Origin: Plantago ovata | Taxonomy: Eukaryota > Streptophyta > Magnoliopsida > Lamiales > Plantaginaceae | Reading direction: 5' to 3' | NCBI GenBank assembly: GCA_028274465.1 | Contig: CM051455.1 | Coordinates: 108,994,261 to 109,058,260 of the forward strand | Length of the DNA stretch: 64,000 bases | In this document: positions 11,206 to 21,711 of the stretch, piece by piece | Layout: every line of letters starts with the position of its first letter | How positions within the stretch are numbered: the first letter of the stretch is position 1 | Translations under genes and position numbers: made by a program | The notes under the pieces: generated by a model | The model's database searches: none | The model's input: the letters and a program-made list of their open reading frames with translations, nothing else | What the model was told of the DNA's origin: nothing

Positions 11206-11412
11206 TTTTTTTTTATTATTTTTTTTTATTTTTCTTGATAATTGTACAACAACCTGTTTAATAATATAAATTTACGTACTAAGAATTAAAAATCATTAAA
11301 ATTGAATTAAAAATAAAATTCAGTAAAATTCGATTCTTCAAAATAGAAAAACGTTTACTACAAATGTAAATGTGAAAGTTTTACTACAAATGCCCAACTA
11401 AAATGTAGAAAT

Positions 11413-13408
11413 CTAGGGACGACGACCACTGGAACCCGAAGGAGCATGAGAACTGCCTTGCAAACCCGCACTCCCCACCGTACCAGGGCTCCCCTCCCCG
11501 GTCTGAAACACAGCTCCCTCTGCGAACGGGTCCATGCCAATGGGATGCTTCTCCAGAATCTTCTTCAGCACCAAATTCTGCGTCTCCACCTGACACAAGT
11601 AATGATCGATGTAGTTAAGAATATGAAAGATAGATGCAAGCAATGTAAATGAGCATACAAGTGGTTATACATCTACATGACATATCAACATAATATTAGC
11701 ATACAAGTGAATATATCTGAGACACAAGTGTGTCCTGAATGCTCTTCATCCTAGCATTCTTGGCCCTAAGTGCTGCCATCTCCTCAGGCAATCGAGAATC
11801 TGTGCTGGAGGTAGAACCGGATGAGCGCTGAAATGATTCAGCTGCAAGAGAACGTCCCAAGTTCCCTAAGCCATAGATCGACCACTTAGGGCCAGGAGGG
11901 TTCACCTCGAGGAAGGCAGCGTTCTCTTCCTCCATCGTAAGTATGTCACCCTTCTCTTGCATCTTAACCAAGTAAAAAGCCTCAACCTCCTACAAGCAGT
12001 TAAGCAATACATGAGTTGATATATTACAATACATATAGAAACTTTTTAAAAAGAAATACAGTACAAGTAACTCAAAGTACTCATTTATGTACTTACATTC
12101 AGTTTCTTGGCTTTCTTGCATGTCCACTTGCCGTTCTTGAACTTGGCATTTCTCACCATGGTCAAGTACGACAAGCATCCTTGTCCAGTGAGCCTCTGTT
12201 CATTTTGCAAAGTAATAAGTGTCAGTGTTTACAATAAAATTTTAAGAATATTGAAAGTGACTGGAGTAAAGCACAAGTTAACTTACTGCATTGAGGTCAC
12301 GAGTGGCCTGAGACTGTGTGCCGAGATGGTGCTTCGAATAGTCCTCGTCTTCACCGGAGCTGCTTCTGTCCGCCCGTGCTCGATTCTTCTTGTTCTGATC
12401 TGCTAGGTCCTCGGCATCCTGTGTCTTCCAGTAAGCCAACCACAGAGGCCACTCGCTTTCGTGGATGAATCTAGGCCTCACTCGAGACTCCTTAAGGTCG
12501 TGGACCTTGTCTCGGTAACAACGAGCACCAACAGTGTAGAAAACAAACCAAAGCTCCTTCAATAGCACGTTTGGCAAGTAGTAGTGTTTCTAACCACCAA
12601 AACAACCAATTTAGAACGACACAACAATAAATACAACAACAAGATCAACGTAAGCACAATGGTGACTAACATATCACCTAAATATAGTGGCTAACATACC
12701 ACTCACATTGCCCTAAAAAAACAACTAACACATGGTGACTAACATATCACCCAAATATAGTGGCTAACATACCACTCACATTGCCCTAAAAAAACAACTA
12801 ACACATGGTGACTAACATATCACCCAAATATAGTGGCAACATACCACTCACGTAAATTTAGAATAAAAATAAAACAACGTTTACTAAACATTTAAGATTG
12901 TTACAATACCCGCAGCTCATCGAAGTAGAAGCCAATGACATGGTCAGGCAGCCTTGACCACTTCTCCCCACCACGGTCCTCAGATGGTGTTGGAGCCATG
13001 AACCTGGAGTTGATGATGTCACCGATCTTCGAATGGGCAGATGCAGGGTAAAACCTATTATGATTGTTAAATACAAATAAGAATGAATAAGCATAATAAA
13101 GTATACGTAATATGTCACAAGTTAAACAACAAACTAAACAACAGAAAGTGTACTTACACAGCTTTCCCGTTCGGGAACAGAACAGGCTTCCCCTTATACA
13201 TGGCACCCAGGGTCGGCCTCTCGTATGGGAAACCATCAGCAGGTAGGTTCGCAAATGGGTCAAACTTAGCCTTCTTCTTCCTAGTTGACGATGAGGAGCT
13301 ACTCCCCTCCGATAATCCAATGATGGGTGGAACTACACCCTGCTCGTACCCTGGGGCTCCAGGAACTCGTAACTCGGGTGGAATGTAGTTTCACCTAGGT
13401 TTCGGCAT
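11413..13408 (-). CDS. CACTA accessory protein (TNPA/Transposase_24-like), six exons
   Basis: Six exons keep one reading frame of about 419 codons: 13408-13158, 13054-12910, 12589-12287, 12195-12097, 11989-11705 and 11589-11413. All introns are GT-AG, three with a full GTAAGT donor. Exon 1 encodes a Pro- and Ser-rich part with KKKAKFDPFANL. Exon 3 has the FYTVGARCYRDKVHDLK and EWPLWLAYWKTQDAEDLADQ segments, which resemble the plant Ptta/En/Spm Transposase_24 family. Exon 5 has a coiled-coil stretch (RLPEEMAALRAKNARMKSIQ). The family is thought to bind the subterminal repeats. A TGA falls at codon 6 (13393-13391) if the ATG at 13408 is the start, so either the start lies elsewhere or the gene is damaged. 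No TNP2-like transposase is present. Confidence 0.7.
12661..12853. repeat. 73-bp tandem repeat in an intron of the CACTA gene
   Basis: Two full copies (12661-12733, 12734-12806) and a partial third (12807 to about 12853) each begin ggtgactaacatatcacc. Copies differ by one or two bases, so the duplication is recent. It lies between exons 2 and 3 of the accessory gene. Confidence 0.9.
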
Positions 13409-13429
13409 CTGCAAATAAAACAATATCAA

Positions 13430-13750
13430 GGTTAGTATCACCAACCAACCATATAACAAAAACATCTCTACCCTAACATCATCAACCATATCACCAATTT
13501 ACCAACCATCAACAACATCTCTAGACTAGCATCATCAACAACAACCATATGAACATATCTCTAGCCTAACATTATTAACCATATCACCAATCAACCATAT
13601 AACAACATCATCTCTAGCCTAACATCATCAACCTTATCACCAATGAACCAACCATTAACAACATCATCTCTAGCCTAGCATTGTCAACAACAAACATATG
13701 AACATCATCTCTAACCTAACATCATCATCATATCATCATCTCGAACCCAT
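13430..13750. repeat. imperfect catcatcaacc-type repeats upstream of the CACTA gene
   Basis: Phrases such as aacatcatcaacc, atatcaccaat and aacatcatctctagcc recur several times in a CAT-rich stretch. A TTTGCAG acceptor stands just before the first recognised exon, so this may be a 5' intron. The rest, up to 14400, is AT-rich with a GA-rich block (about 14280-14370, read as TC on the gene strand) that may be the promoter or 5' leader. Confidence 0.6.
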
Positions 13751-14411
13751 TTTCACTTTATTTCAAAACCCCCAAATTGAGCTACAAGTCTCGATTTTAA
13801 TAAATTACTCTATTTTATCGTATTCAACTACAAAATTAACCTTATATAAGTACATAACCTAGTTATGGAACATTAAATTCGATCAAATACAAAACTAAAA
13901 AAAGCCCTAAATTGATCTAAGTCTCGATTTTAATTAACAAACCCAAATAACATAATCCAAAACTAACATTCAACTATAACAACTAATATCTACTTAATAC
14001 TAACATACATTTCCATAATTTAAGAAATCCCCAAATTAATAAAATCCCAAAATCGATTCATTACTTAATTTTAACAACAATCAACTACACATTTAAGCAA
14101 AATATACTTGTATCAACTACTATGTAACATACATTTGACAATTTAACCAACAATTGGATAATTCCCAAATTAAAAATCAAATAAGGGTTAGAGTTCATAC
14201 CTTTGATTTTGCACAAATTGACCAAAAAAATTTCGAATTGAAGGTTGTTCCTTGTTCCTTGTGCATTAAGCTTCAATTTGCTACCAAAATGGAAGAAAAT
14301 GGTGAAGTTTTGAAGGAGAAATGGAGATGAGAAGAGAGAAAAACGAGAAGAAGAAGAAAGGAGAAGAAGAAACAATGGAGTTTCTGCAACTCGCGACGCC
14401 GTATAATCAGA

Positions 14412-14655
14412 GCTTACCGACGGATAAGCTTATCCGTCGGTAAGTGTATTTTTTTTTATTTAGTTTTAATATTAAGCGACGGATAACTTATCCGTCGCTA
14501 AGATACCGACGGATAAAAACCTTTTAGCGACGGATGACGAACAAAGTGGTCAACTTTGTTCGTTATCCGTCATCCGTCGCTAACAAATCCCGATCCGTCG
14601 GTATTTACCGACGGATAAAATCCGTCATTTTATCCGTCGGTAAATGACGGATTTT
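14412..14655. repeat. CACTA right subterminal repeats
   Basis: About ten copies of TTACCGACGGATAA-like units occur in both orientations, ending next to the TTTTTTGTAGTG terminus. Pairs form hairpins, for example around 14600-14645 where ttaccgacggataaaa meets tttatccgtcggtaa. Confidence 0.85.
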
Positions 14656-15216
14656 TTGTAGTGCATGAGATTGTGATTCAATCTTGCTGCAAATCCCTTC
14701 ATATGATTCTTAGCTGCCTATAAAATATATTCGAATTGAGTATAGTGACAAACTCTTGGTCAATGAAAGCTATAGGATTGTATGTTAGAGATTTGCAGCA
14801 TGCTAGATAAATGGTGTTGGTGACAAGCACCTCTAAATTATTGATAGTGATCTTTCATGATGTGTGTCTTAAATTTGCCTAGACATGTTGCTTAGCAGAC
14901 TTGATCGAAGGTTCTACGCACTGAACTTGTGAGCATATACGTAACCCATGCATGTGTATTTGATTTCTACCACCAACCGTTTTCCAAGCTTGTTTACAAC
15001 AATCTATTTTCTCGCTGCTATTGTTCAAAGGAAACGATTCTCAAACATTTGAACTCGTTGATTGAAATTACTTGCAAAAACCTCAAGCAAAGCCACGTTA
15101 GGTCCCGAGAGAACGACACTCGGGGACAACTTGCCATTGCACTCTAGTTTGTGTAGTGATAAGTGTTCTTAGGCTTTTAAAACAAATTTAATTGGTGAAA
15201 AACGACATCATCAATT

Positions 15217-15235
15217 TGGCGCCGCTGTCGGGGAC
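15217..15235 (+). other. A1 primer-binding site
   Basis: TGGCGCCGCTGTCGGGGAC begins four bases after the 5' LTR. This wording is usual for Athila-like elements, which are reported to prime from tRNA-Asp. N1 has a matching site at 49072. Confidence 0.8.
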
Positions 15236-15383
15236 TTAACTCCTTTGGTTGGTGTTTTTGTTTTGGTTTTTTCAGCCAACATCTCTTTCCCACCCCCTAT
15301 TTCTTTCTTGATTGATTTGTGTGAAAGTTTTGCGAAACTAACGGAAACTTACAGTTAGTTGGAGGCTTTGTTGTTGAACAGGT

Positions 15384-17100
15384 ATGGAAGAAGTTCGCTT
15401 GAACGAAACTTTCAAAGTCCGGTATGAGGCGATAAGGAAAGAGCCGGCAATTTATCTTGAACCGGAGGCTAGGTTATATGAGGTCACTGATGAAATTCTC
15501 TATAGCATAGCTACCTTCCGAGATTCGCCTTGTGAGAATGCATTATGATTCGTGGTAGAATACCGGCGTGACGTTGGGTTGTTACCACCACGTGATTTGA
15601 ATGATGATCAGCTCTTGCGTCGGTTGTTTCCATGTGCTCTTACTGGGAACCCTAAGGAATGGTTGAGATCTTTGCCTGGGGGATCATTGAGGAGCTGGCA
15701 AGACGTGGTAGACGCCTTTCTTGATCAGTTCCTTTCGCCTAGGGAAAATGAAGAGCTCAAGAAGCGGATAATTGAATTCGCTCAGCGGAAGGGAGAGAGG
15801 TTCTGCGATGCTCTAGAGAGATTTGATCTCTACAAGGGCAAATGCCCACATCATCGGTTGAGCGAACATGAACTGATTACTTATTTTTATTGAGGATTGG
15901 ATGAAGACTTGCAGTTGGTGATAGATGGTGCATGTGACGGTATGGAGAATTGTACCGTATCCCAAATCAAAGAGGTTTTTGGGAGATTGCTCGCTGCGAC
16001 ACGAAACCATGCTCTTGTGCCACCGGTTGACTACTCAGAGATGTATCGAGCACCCAAGCCTATTGCCATTAGTTCTTATGATGACAACTTCGATTATAAA
16101 GTGAAGACATGCTCGGGCGAAAATATTCCATATTACGTCTTTGAGGTGGAAGACTCGCAAGCTCAAGGTGAAGAGGAGTGCTTCACCGAAGAGGAAGAAA
16201 AGGTGTTATCCACTCTAATGGAGGTTTGGGGAAATGTGCTCGATGTAGCGGGTAAATACCAAGAGGATTTTGATACTAGAATGGAGTGTGTGTATGAAGT
16301 TCTAGGAGAATCTGAGGTCATGCTCGAGTTACTAGAAGAGAAAATGAGTGAAGAAAGGGGTTCCCAGTGTCACATGCATGAAGAAATTCACTGGAAATTC
16401 AGGCTGAGCGCTTGGAACAGTCAAGTGAAGCGCTTGAAATTCCAGGAGAGGAAAAAAAAGAAGCTCCAGGAGCCAGGCGAAGCGCTTGGCAAGCGCTCCG
16501 CCTGCGCTCTGTCAAGCGGTCCGCCTGAGACCTGGGAGGAAAATTCTGATTTTTCCGAAAATGAGAGAAATCTTAATCGTCAAGAGGAGTTCATTGAGGG
16601 ACTTGAGGCTGATCTGGAAGGCGAAGAAGAACATTGTGAAAGCTCCAGGATTGAGGAAGAACTTGAAGAGGCAAACATACTTTTTCGGAGTGGCAAGGAA
16701 TCAAGACCACCATATCCTTTGATGTATCCTTCTAAAACTAAATCTTTGCCTAATAATACATGTGATACAGGTGATGATAAGCAGCTGGAGAAGGATGTTG
16801 TAGAAGAAGCCGCACCAACCCCTGAACTTGTTACTGAGAAGGATAAGGAAGAAGAGGAAGGGGGTGCACAACAAAAGGAGGGCGGACTCCATAAGTCGCC
16901 TAATCCTTATGTGCCCCCTAAACCCCATCTTCCCTTTCCCGGAAGGATAAAGGAAGCTAAGAAGGACATCCGAGACTCACCTATATATGGGATCCTATCA
17001 AAAGTAGAGGTGAACATTCCCCTTCTGGAATTGATTCAAAATATTCCCGCTTACACGAAATTTTTCGAAGAAGTGAGGAGTAATAAGAAGATTTTCCAGA
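15384..17100 (+). mobile_element. A1 gag region
   Basis: The region starts at an ATG 170 bases after the LTR (MEEVRLNETFKVRYEAIRKE). The retrotransposon Gag domain is clear in FPCALTGNPKEWLRSLPGGS, SWQDVVDAFLDQF and the downstream RKGERFCDALERF block, the Athila-type capsid. A long acidic linker follows, and within it about 50 codons correspond to the GC palindrome module otherwise found in the LTR. No zinc knuckle was recognised. Fossil with breaks. Confidence 0.82.
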
Positions 17101-17780
17101 AAGGGGATGTGGCTGAACTTGAAATGGTTAACTCGGTGCATGAGTTACCTTTGAAGCAAAAGGATCCCGGGAGTTTCATAATTAGTATCACCATGGGAAA
17201 TGGCCGATCCACAAAAGCAATGCTTGATTTGGGGGCTAGCATTAATCTAATGCCATACTCCATCTACAAGGCGTTGGGGTTGGGAAAAATCCAACCCACT
17301 AGAATGGTCGTTCAAATGGCTGATCGAAGTGTGAAACGCCCAGTGGGGATAGTCGAGGATATTCTAGTGAAGGTGGATAGAATCATTGTGCCAACCGACT
17401 TTGTGGTGATGGAAACAGCAGACGAGGGTACAAGTTCGAGAAAGGAGCATATTGTGCTTTTGGGCAGACCATTCATGGCTACCACCAACACATGTTTGGA
17501 GCTTCGAGGGAAAAAGATCACCATGGAGGTACTTGGAGACAAAGTTCAGATCGAGCAATACAAACAGGTATGTGAACCAAACTCTGAGGAAGCTATGATT
17601 GAAGAACTTAAATTTGTTGATTGTTATGAATCTGTCTCTTGTGATACTTATTCTGCTCATCAAGTTAGCGACCCTTTAGAAGCCGCTCTTACTATGAACC
17701 TTGAAGAGGGATTTGTCACCGAAGAAGTGTTAGCTATGACAGCCCTCCTAGATAATGCACCCGAAATTCCTATAGGATAA
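17101..17780 (+). mobile_element. A1 protease region
   Basis: A retropepsin-like domain follows gag in the same reading direction: MLDLGASINLMPYSIYKALGLG holds the D-x-G-A type active site, and HIVLLGRPFMATTN gives the later hydrophobic-hydrophobic-Gly element. The linker NPYVPPKPHLPFPGR before it is typical of Athila polyproteins. Its role would be to cut Gag-Pol. Fossil. Confidence 0.82.
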
Positions 17781-17819
17781 GAAGTAGAAGAGTCTCTAGG
17801 AATAGATGAGGAAGAAGGA

Positions 17820-19571
17820 GTGACCCCTCCACCTAGTGAACCAACCCTTGAGCTTAAACCATTACCAAGTCATTTGAAATATGTCTTCCTAGGAGAGAAT
17901 GAGTCTAAACCTGTAATCATATCTTCTAAGCTTGGTAAGGGGGAAGAGGCTAAGTTAGTGGAGGTGTTGAAAAGAAACACCGGAGCCATAGGATGGAGCA
18001 TAGGTGACATCAAGGGTATAAGCCCGGTGCAATGTACCCACAAAATAGCCTTAGAGGAAGATGCGAAACCTGTTAGGCAACCACAACGTAGGCTAAATCC
18101 AGCTATGCAAGAAGTTGTGAAGAAAGAGGTGCTTAAACTCCTAGATGCTAAGATGATTTACCCAGCTCCCGATAGCAAATGGGTTAGCCCCGTCCATGTA
18201 GTCCCTAAGAAGTCGGGTATCACGGTCGAAGCAAATGATAAAGGGGAATTAGTACCCGTTAGGAAAACAACGGGGTGGCGTATGTGCATCGATTATAGGA
18301 AATTGAATTCTGCCACAAAGAAAGATCATTTTCCTTTACCATTTATTGATGATATGCTTAACCGCCTAGCTGGGCAAGAGTTCTATAGTTTCTTGGATGG
18401 TTTGTCAGGTTTCTACCAGATTCCTATAGCTCCCGAGGACCAAGAGAAGACCAGCTTCACATGTCCTTTTGGCACTTTCGCGTACTGGAGGATGCCCTTC
18501 GGATTGTGCAATGCTCCGGCCACTTTCCAATGTTGCATGCTCTCCGTCTTCTCCGACATGGTGAATAAATTTATTGAGGTATTTATGGATGATTTTTCCG
18601 TTTACGGTCATTCATTTGATGATTGTCTTGATAAACTTGATCGTGTCTTAAGGAGATGTATTGAATGTAATCTTACTTTGAGTTGGGAAAAGAGTCACTA
18701 TATGGTTAAAGAGGGAATTGTGTTGGGACATGCTATTTCTAAAAGAGGGATAGAGGTAGACAAAGGGAAGTATGAAATCATTGAAAAGTTACCTCCACCT
18801 ACTTGTGTGCGTGAATTTCAATCCTTCCTTGGGCATGTAGGCTTCCATAGGAGATTTATCAAAGATTTCTCTAAGATAGCTAAGTGCTTGAGTAACTTGC
18901 TTGCTAAAGATGTTCCCTTCGAATTCACACAAGAATGTCTTGATGCTTTCCACACACTTAAGGAGAAACTCTTAACAACCCCTATTGTAGTCTCTCCGGA
19001 TTGGAAAATTCCTTTTGAAATTATGTGTGATGCTTCTGACTATGCTATGGGTGCTGTTCTTGGTCAAAAGATTGATAACCGTTTCAGAGTGATTTACTAT
19101 GCTAGTAAGACCCTAGATGCTGCTCAGATTAATTATACTACCACTGAGAAAGAATTCTTAGCGGTTATTTTTGCTCTAAGTAAATTCAGGTCCTATATTA
19201 CTGGGTACAAAGTTTTTGTTCACACTGACCATGCAGCTCTCAAGCATTTGATTACTAAGCGTGAAACCAAGCCGCGCTTGATGCGGTGGGTACTTCTTCT
19301 CCAAGAGTTCAAGGTGGAACTAATCGATAAAAGTGGCAAGGAAAACCTAGTGGCGGACCACTTGTCCCGGTTGCCAAACATTCCACAAGATGACACACCC
19401 GTCCCAGACGATTTGCGCGATGATCAGTTGATGCGCATAGAGTTGGAACCATGGTACGCCGATATCGTTAACTTCTTAGCCACAAATGTGATGCCAACCC
19501 ATCTCTCAGGACCTGAACGACGTTCACTTGTGAAGAATTGTCGCCATTACATATGGGATGACCCGTACTAG
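17820..19571 (+). mobile_element. A1 reverse transcriptase and RNase H region
   Basis: Reverse transcriptase motifs appear in order: [54 protein letters not shown] and the catalytic [10 protein letters not shown] (about 18580-18610). The thumb ([19 protein letters not shown]) leads into an RNase H of Ty3 type ([14 protein letters not shown], then [11 protein letters not shown]), and on to the linker [10 protein letters not shown]. The order protease, reverse transcriptase, RNase H, integrase is that of Ty3. The wording matches Athila-group elements. Confidence 0.88.
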
Positions 19572-19954
19572 TTCCGCAAGGGAGGAGATGAAGTCTTGCG
19601 GAGGTGTGTACCCGAGAAAGAGCAATTGTCGATACTGAGATTCTGCCATGAGTTAGAATGTGGAGGGCATTACAGAGGCCAAAAAAACCGCTCGCAAGGT
19701 GCTTCAATCCGGGTTCTTTTGGCCCAGCTTGTATGAAGATGCGCGCTCATTTGTGGCGTAATGTGACTCATGCTAACGGAGTGGCAACATTGGAAAGCAG
19801 CAAGAGATGCCCCAGCAAGGTAACTTAGTTGTTGAGCCTTTTGATGTTTGGGGTATAGACTTTATGGGAACATTCCCTAAGAGTAATGGGTACCAATATA
19901 TCTTGGTTGCGGTCGACTATGTCACCAAATGGGTAGAGGCTGTTCCCACCGGGA
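19572..19954 (+). mobile_element. A1 integrase region, left of S1
   Basis: This holds the HHCC-type zinc part (LRFCHELECGGHYRGQK) and the first part of the catalytic core ([32 protein letters not shown]), including the first core aspartate in GIDFMG. S1 interrupts it at 19960. Fossil. Confidence 0.8.
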
Positions 19955-19959
19955 CTAAT

Positions 19960-21600
19960 TGTTAGGAAGCTTGTAATTTTGATGAGCAATTAACCATGCT
20001 AAATTAAGAACAGTCCAGTAACTAGTACTCTTAAGGTCCATAGGAATTTAGAATTTTAAGGACATTGTAAAAGAGGAACGTTTGCTGATGACTTAGTTAG
20101 GTATTAGATAAGTTATTTCTTTTGCATATGATGTATTTTATTTTCTGAAAAGAAAATATCTTAATGATGCTTAGCTTTAATGAATCTTATTTTCTGAAAA
20201 GAAAATAACCTATTGAAGCATTTGCTGAAGATATATTTTTTTTATTACAAACAAATTATTAAAGCAAATAAGAAACCGGTCAGAATCTTGAAGACTTTTG
20301 AAGATCTGAAGATTTGAAGACTTGAAGACTTGAAGCCTTGAAGATTGCTGAAGACTGGTAAGGCACGTGTTTTCTCAGAAAGTGGAAAGTTCAGCAACAG
20401 CATTGCATAAGTGAAAATCTGAAAGACAGAGTAGGTTGTGCTTGCTGAAACTGAGACTGAACACTTGCTGATGAACATATGTGACCTCTTGCTGAATGTA
20501 CGAGATTTTGCGCTCCAATGTTACTGTTTGAATTCTATTCAAATGTGCATTTAATGCAAAGCTTGCACGCAAAGGACATGAAGACTAGAAGACAAACAAA
20601 GTCGCTGCTGAAAGTACAAAAGCAAGATAGTGACATGTTAAGGAACAAAAGCCTTAGGATTTGAAATTCAAACGGCTCCTTACTTGCACTATAAATAGAG
20701 GTCATCCGGCAAAGAGTTGAAGTGTGTCAACAACGTGATCAAACTCTCACTTGTGCTTAAAAACTCACAAACCTTCAATCACTCTTACTGCAATTGATCC
20801 GTTCCAAGACTTAAAGCTTGAAAAAGCTACTTGTGAAGAAGTAGAACAAACTCGGCTAAGAAATTAGTTTAGTGTTCTTTCTTTCGAACAAGAACAAGTC
20901 TTGACACCAGAAACAATCAAACTTGTTTACTGCAAAGTATTCCAAGTTGTGTTTCTTAGATTACTTGTTGTAACTGAATAAGTTATAATTAAGTCATCTC
21001 ACCCCAAAACTCTCTAACTGAAAATACACCCTTTCAGGCGTGATATTCAGGGGGAACTTAATCGAGCATAGTTTTGCTAATTAAAAGTACCAAGTTTGGT
21101 GGAGAACAAGGTTGAGTTCTCTAGTTTAGGTTGGAGACAAAGCAAGTGTGCTTTGGTTTCTGTTGAATCGCTTTAGATAGGAGATTATAAGGAACCTCAA
21201 TCATATCTTAGTGGATTCAGTCCTAGAAAGGACAAAGTGGATTAGTTGAGAGATTACGCCACTCTCAGATACCACTATAAAAGCGTTTGTGTGATTTACT
21301 TACTGCATTTAGCTTTCAGCAAATTATATCTGTTTGTACACAGTCACTCACTTCACTTGCTGAAAACTCTTTACTTGCTGAAAGAGCACTTATTGTTTCA
21401 AAGACTTCCGCTCTCTGATTTCAAGTATCAGCAAACCAAGCTACTGTAAAGTAACTTACGCTTGCTGATAAAGTTAAGTATCAGCAACCTCATTACTGAA
21501 AAGTAATAAGTACTTGCTGAGAAAGTTTTTAAACGACGAAAGTTTGAAAAGACTATTCACCCCCGCTCTAGTCTTTTCTTGTTGTTTAAAGGGACCAACA
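19960..21600 (+). mobile_element. S1 5' LTR
   Basis: Starts TGTTAGG and ends GGGACCAACA, nearly identical to 33302-34945. It contains a TATA box at 20689-20698, three short hairpins with GAAA loops and fifteen copies of TGCTGA or its complement. Confidence 0.92.
20689..20698 (+). promoter_or_regulatory. S1 LTR TATA box
   Basis: CTATAAATAG, a canonical plant TATA box, stands 730 bases into the LTR, so U3 would be about 760 bases and R-U5 about 880. The equivalent place in the 3' LTR reads CTATAAACAG. Confidence 0.7.
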
Positions 21601-21602
21601 AG

Positions 21603-21614
21603 TGGTATCAGAGC
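21603..21614 (+). other. S1 primer-binding site
   Basis: TGGTATCAGAGC, complementary to the 3' end of plant initiator tRNA-Met, two bases after the LTR. It is the usual primer site of copia elements. Confidence 0.92.
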
Positions 21615-21711
21615 GAGGTTTCTTTAGCCTTCTGCACTGAACCTAGATCCCCTTAAGTGCTTTCCGTAAATCACTCTCACTTGATCAGTTTGGTATTGCT
21701 TTGCTGACAGG

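Larger units (their letters stand above)
10899..14663 (-). mobile_element. CACTA (En/Spm) DNA transposon carrying only an accessory gene
   Basis: The right end reads TTTTTTGTAGTG, the reverse of the CACTACAAAAAA terminus of CACTA elements. Both ends are packed with the subterminal unit TTACCGACGGATAA or its complement. The left end, GGGTGCCGATCCGTCGG, does not show CACTA. Comparing the two A1 LTRs shows clean insertion between gctta and catgag; either a 2-bp ca repeat or no duplication is present, so the usual 3-bp duplication is not confirmed. It encodes one spliced accessory gene and no TNP2-type transposase, so it would need another element to move. Confidence 0.85.
10042..15213 (+). mobile_element. 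A1 5' LTR (interrupted by CACTA)
   Basis: The LTR starts TGATGAACG and ends ACGACATCATCA, matching 37614-38999 on both sides of the CACTA element. The LTR proper is about 1.4 kb. A possible TATA box, CTATAAAATA, lies at about 14718-14727, some 490 bases before the LTR end. The first third carries a GC-rich palindrome module (about 10350-10520). Confidence 0.88.

Noticed and set aside
12661-12853. Possible CRISPR-like array
   Set aside because: Units are directly adjacent without spacers, in a eukaryotic transposon intron.
20245-20572. Minus-strand frames repeated at 33587-33914
   Set aside because: Identical because both lie in the two S1 LTRs; no coding evidence.
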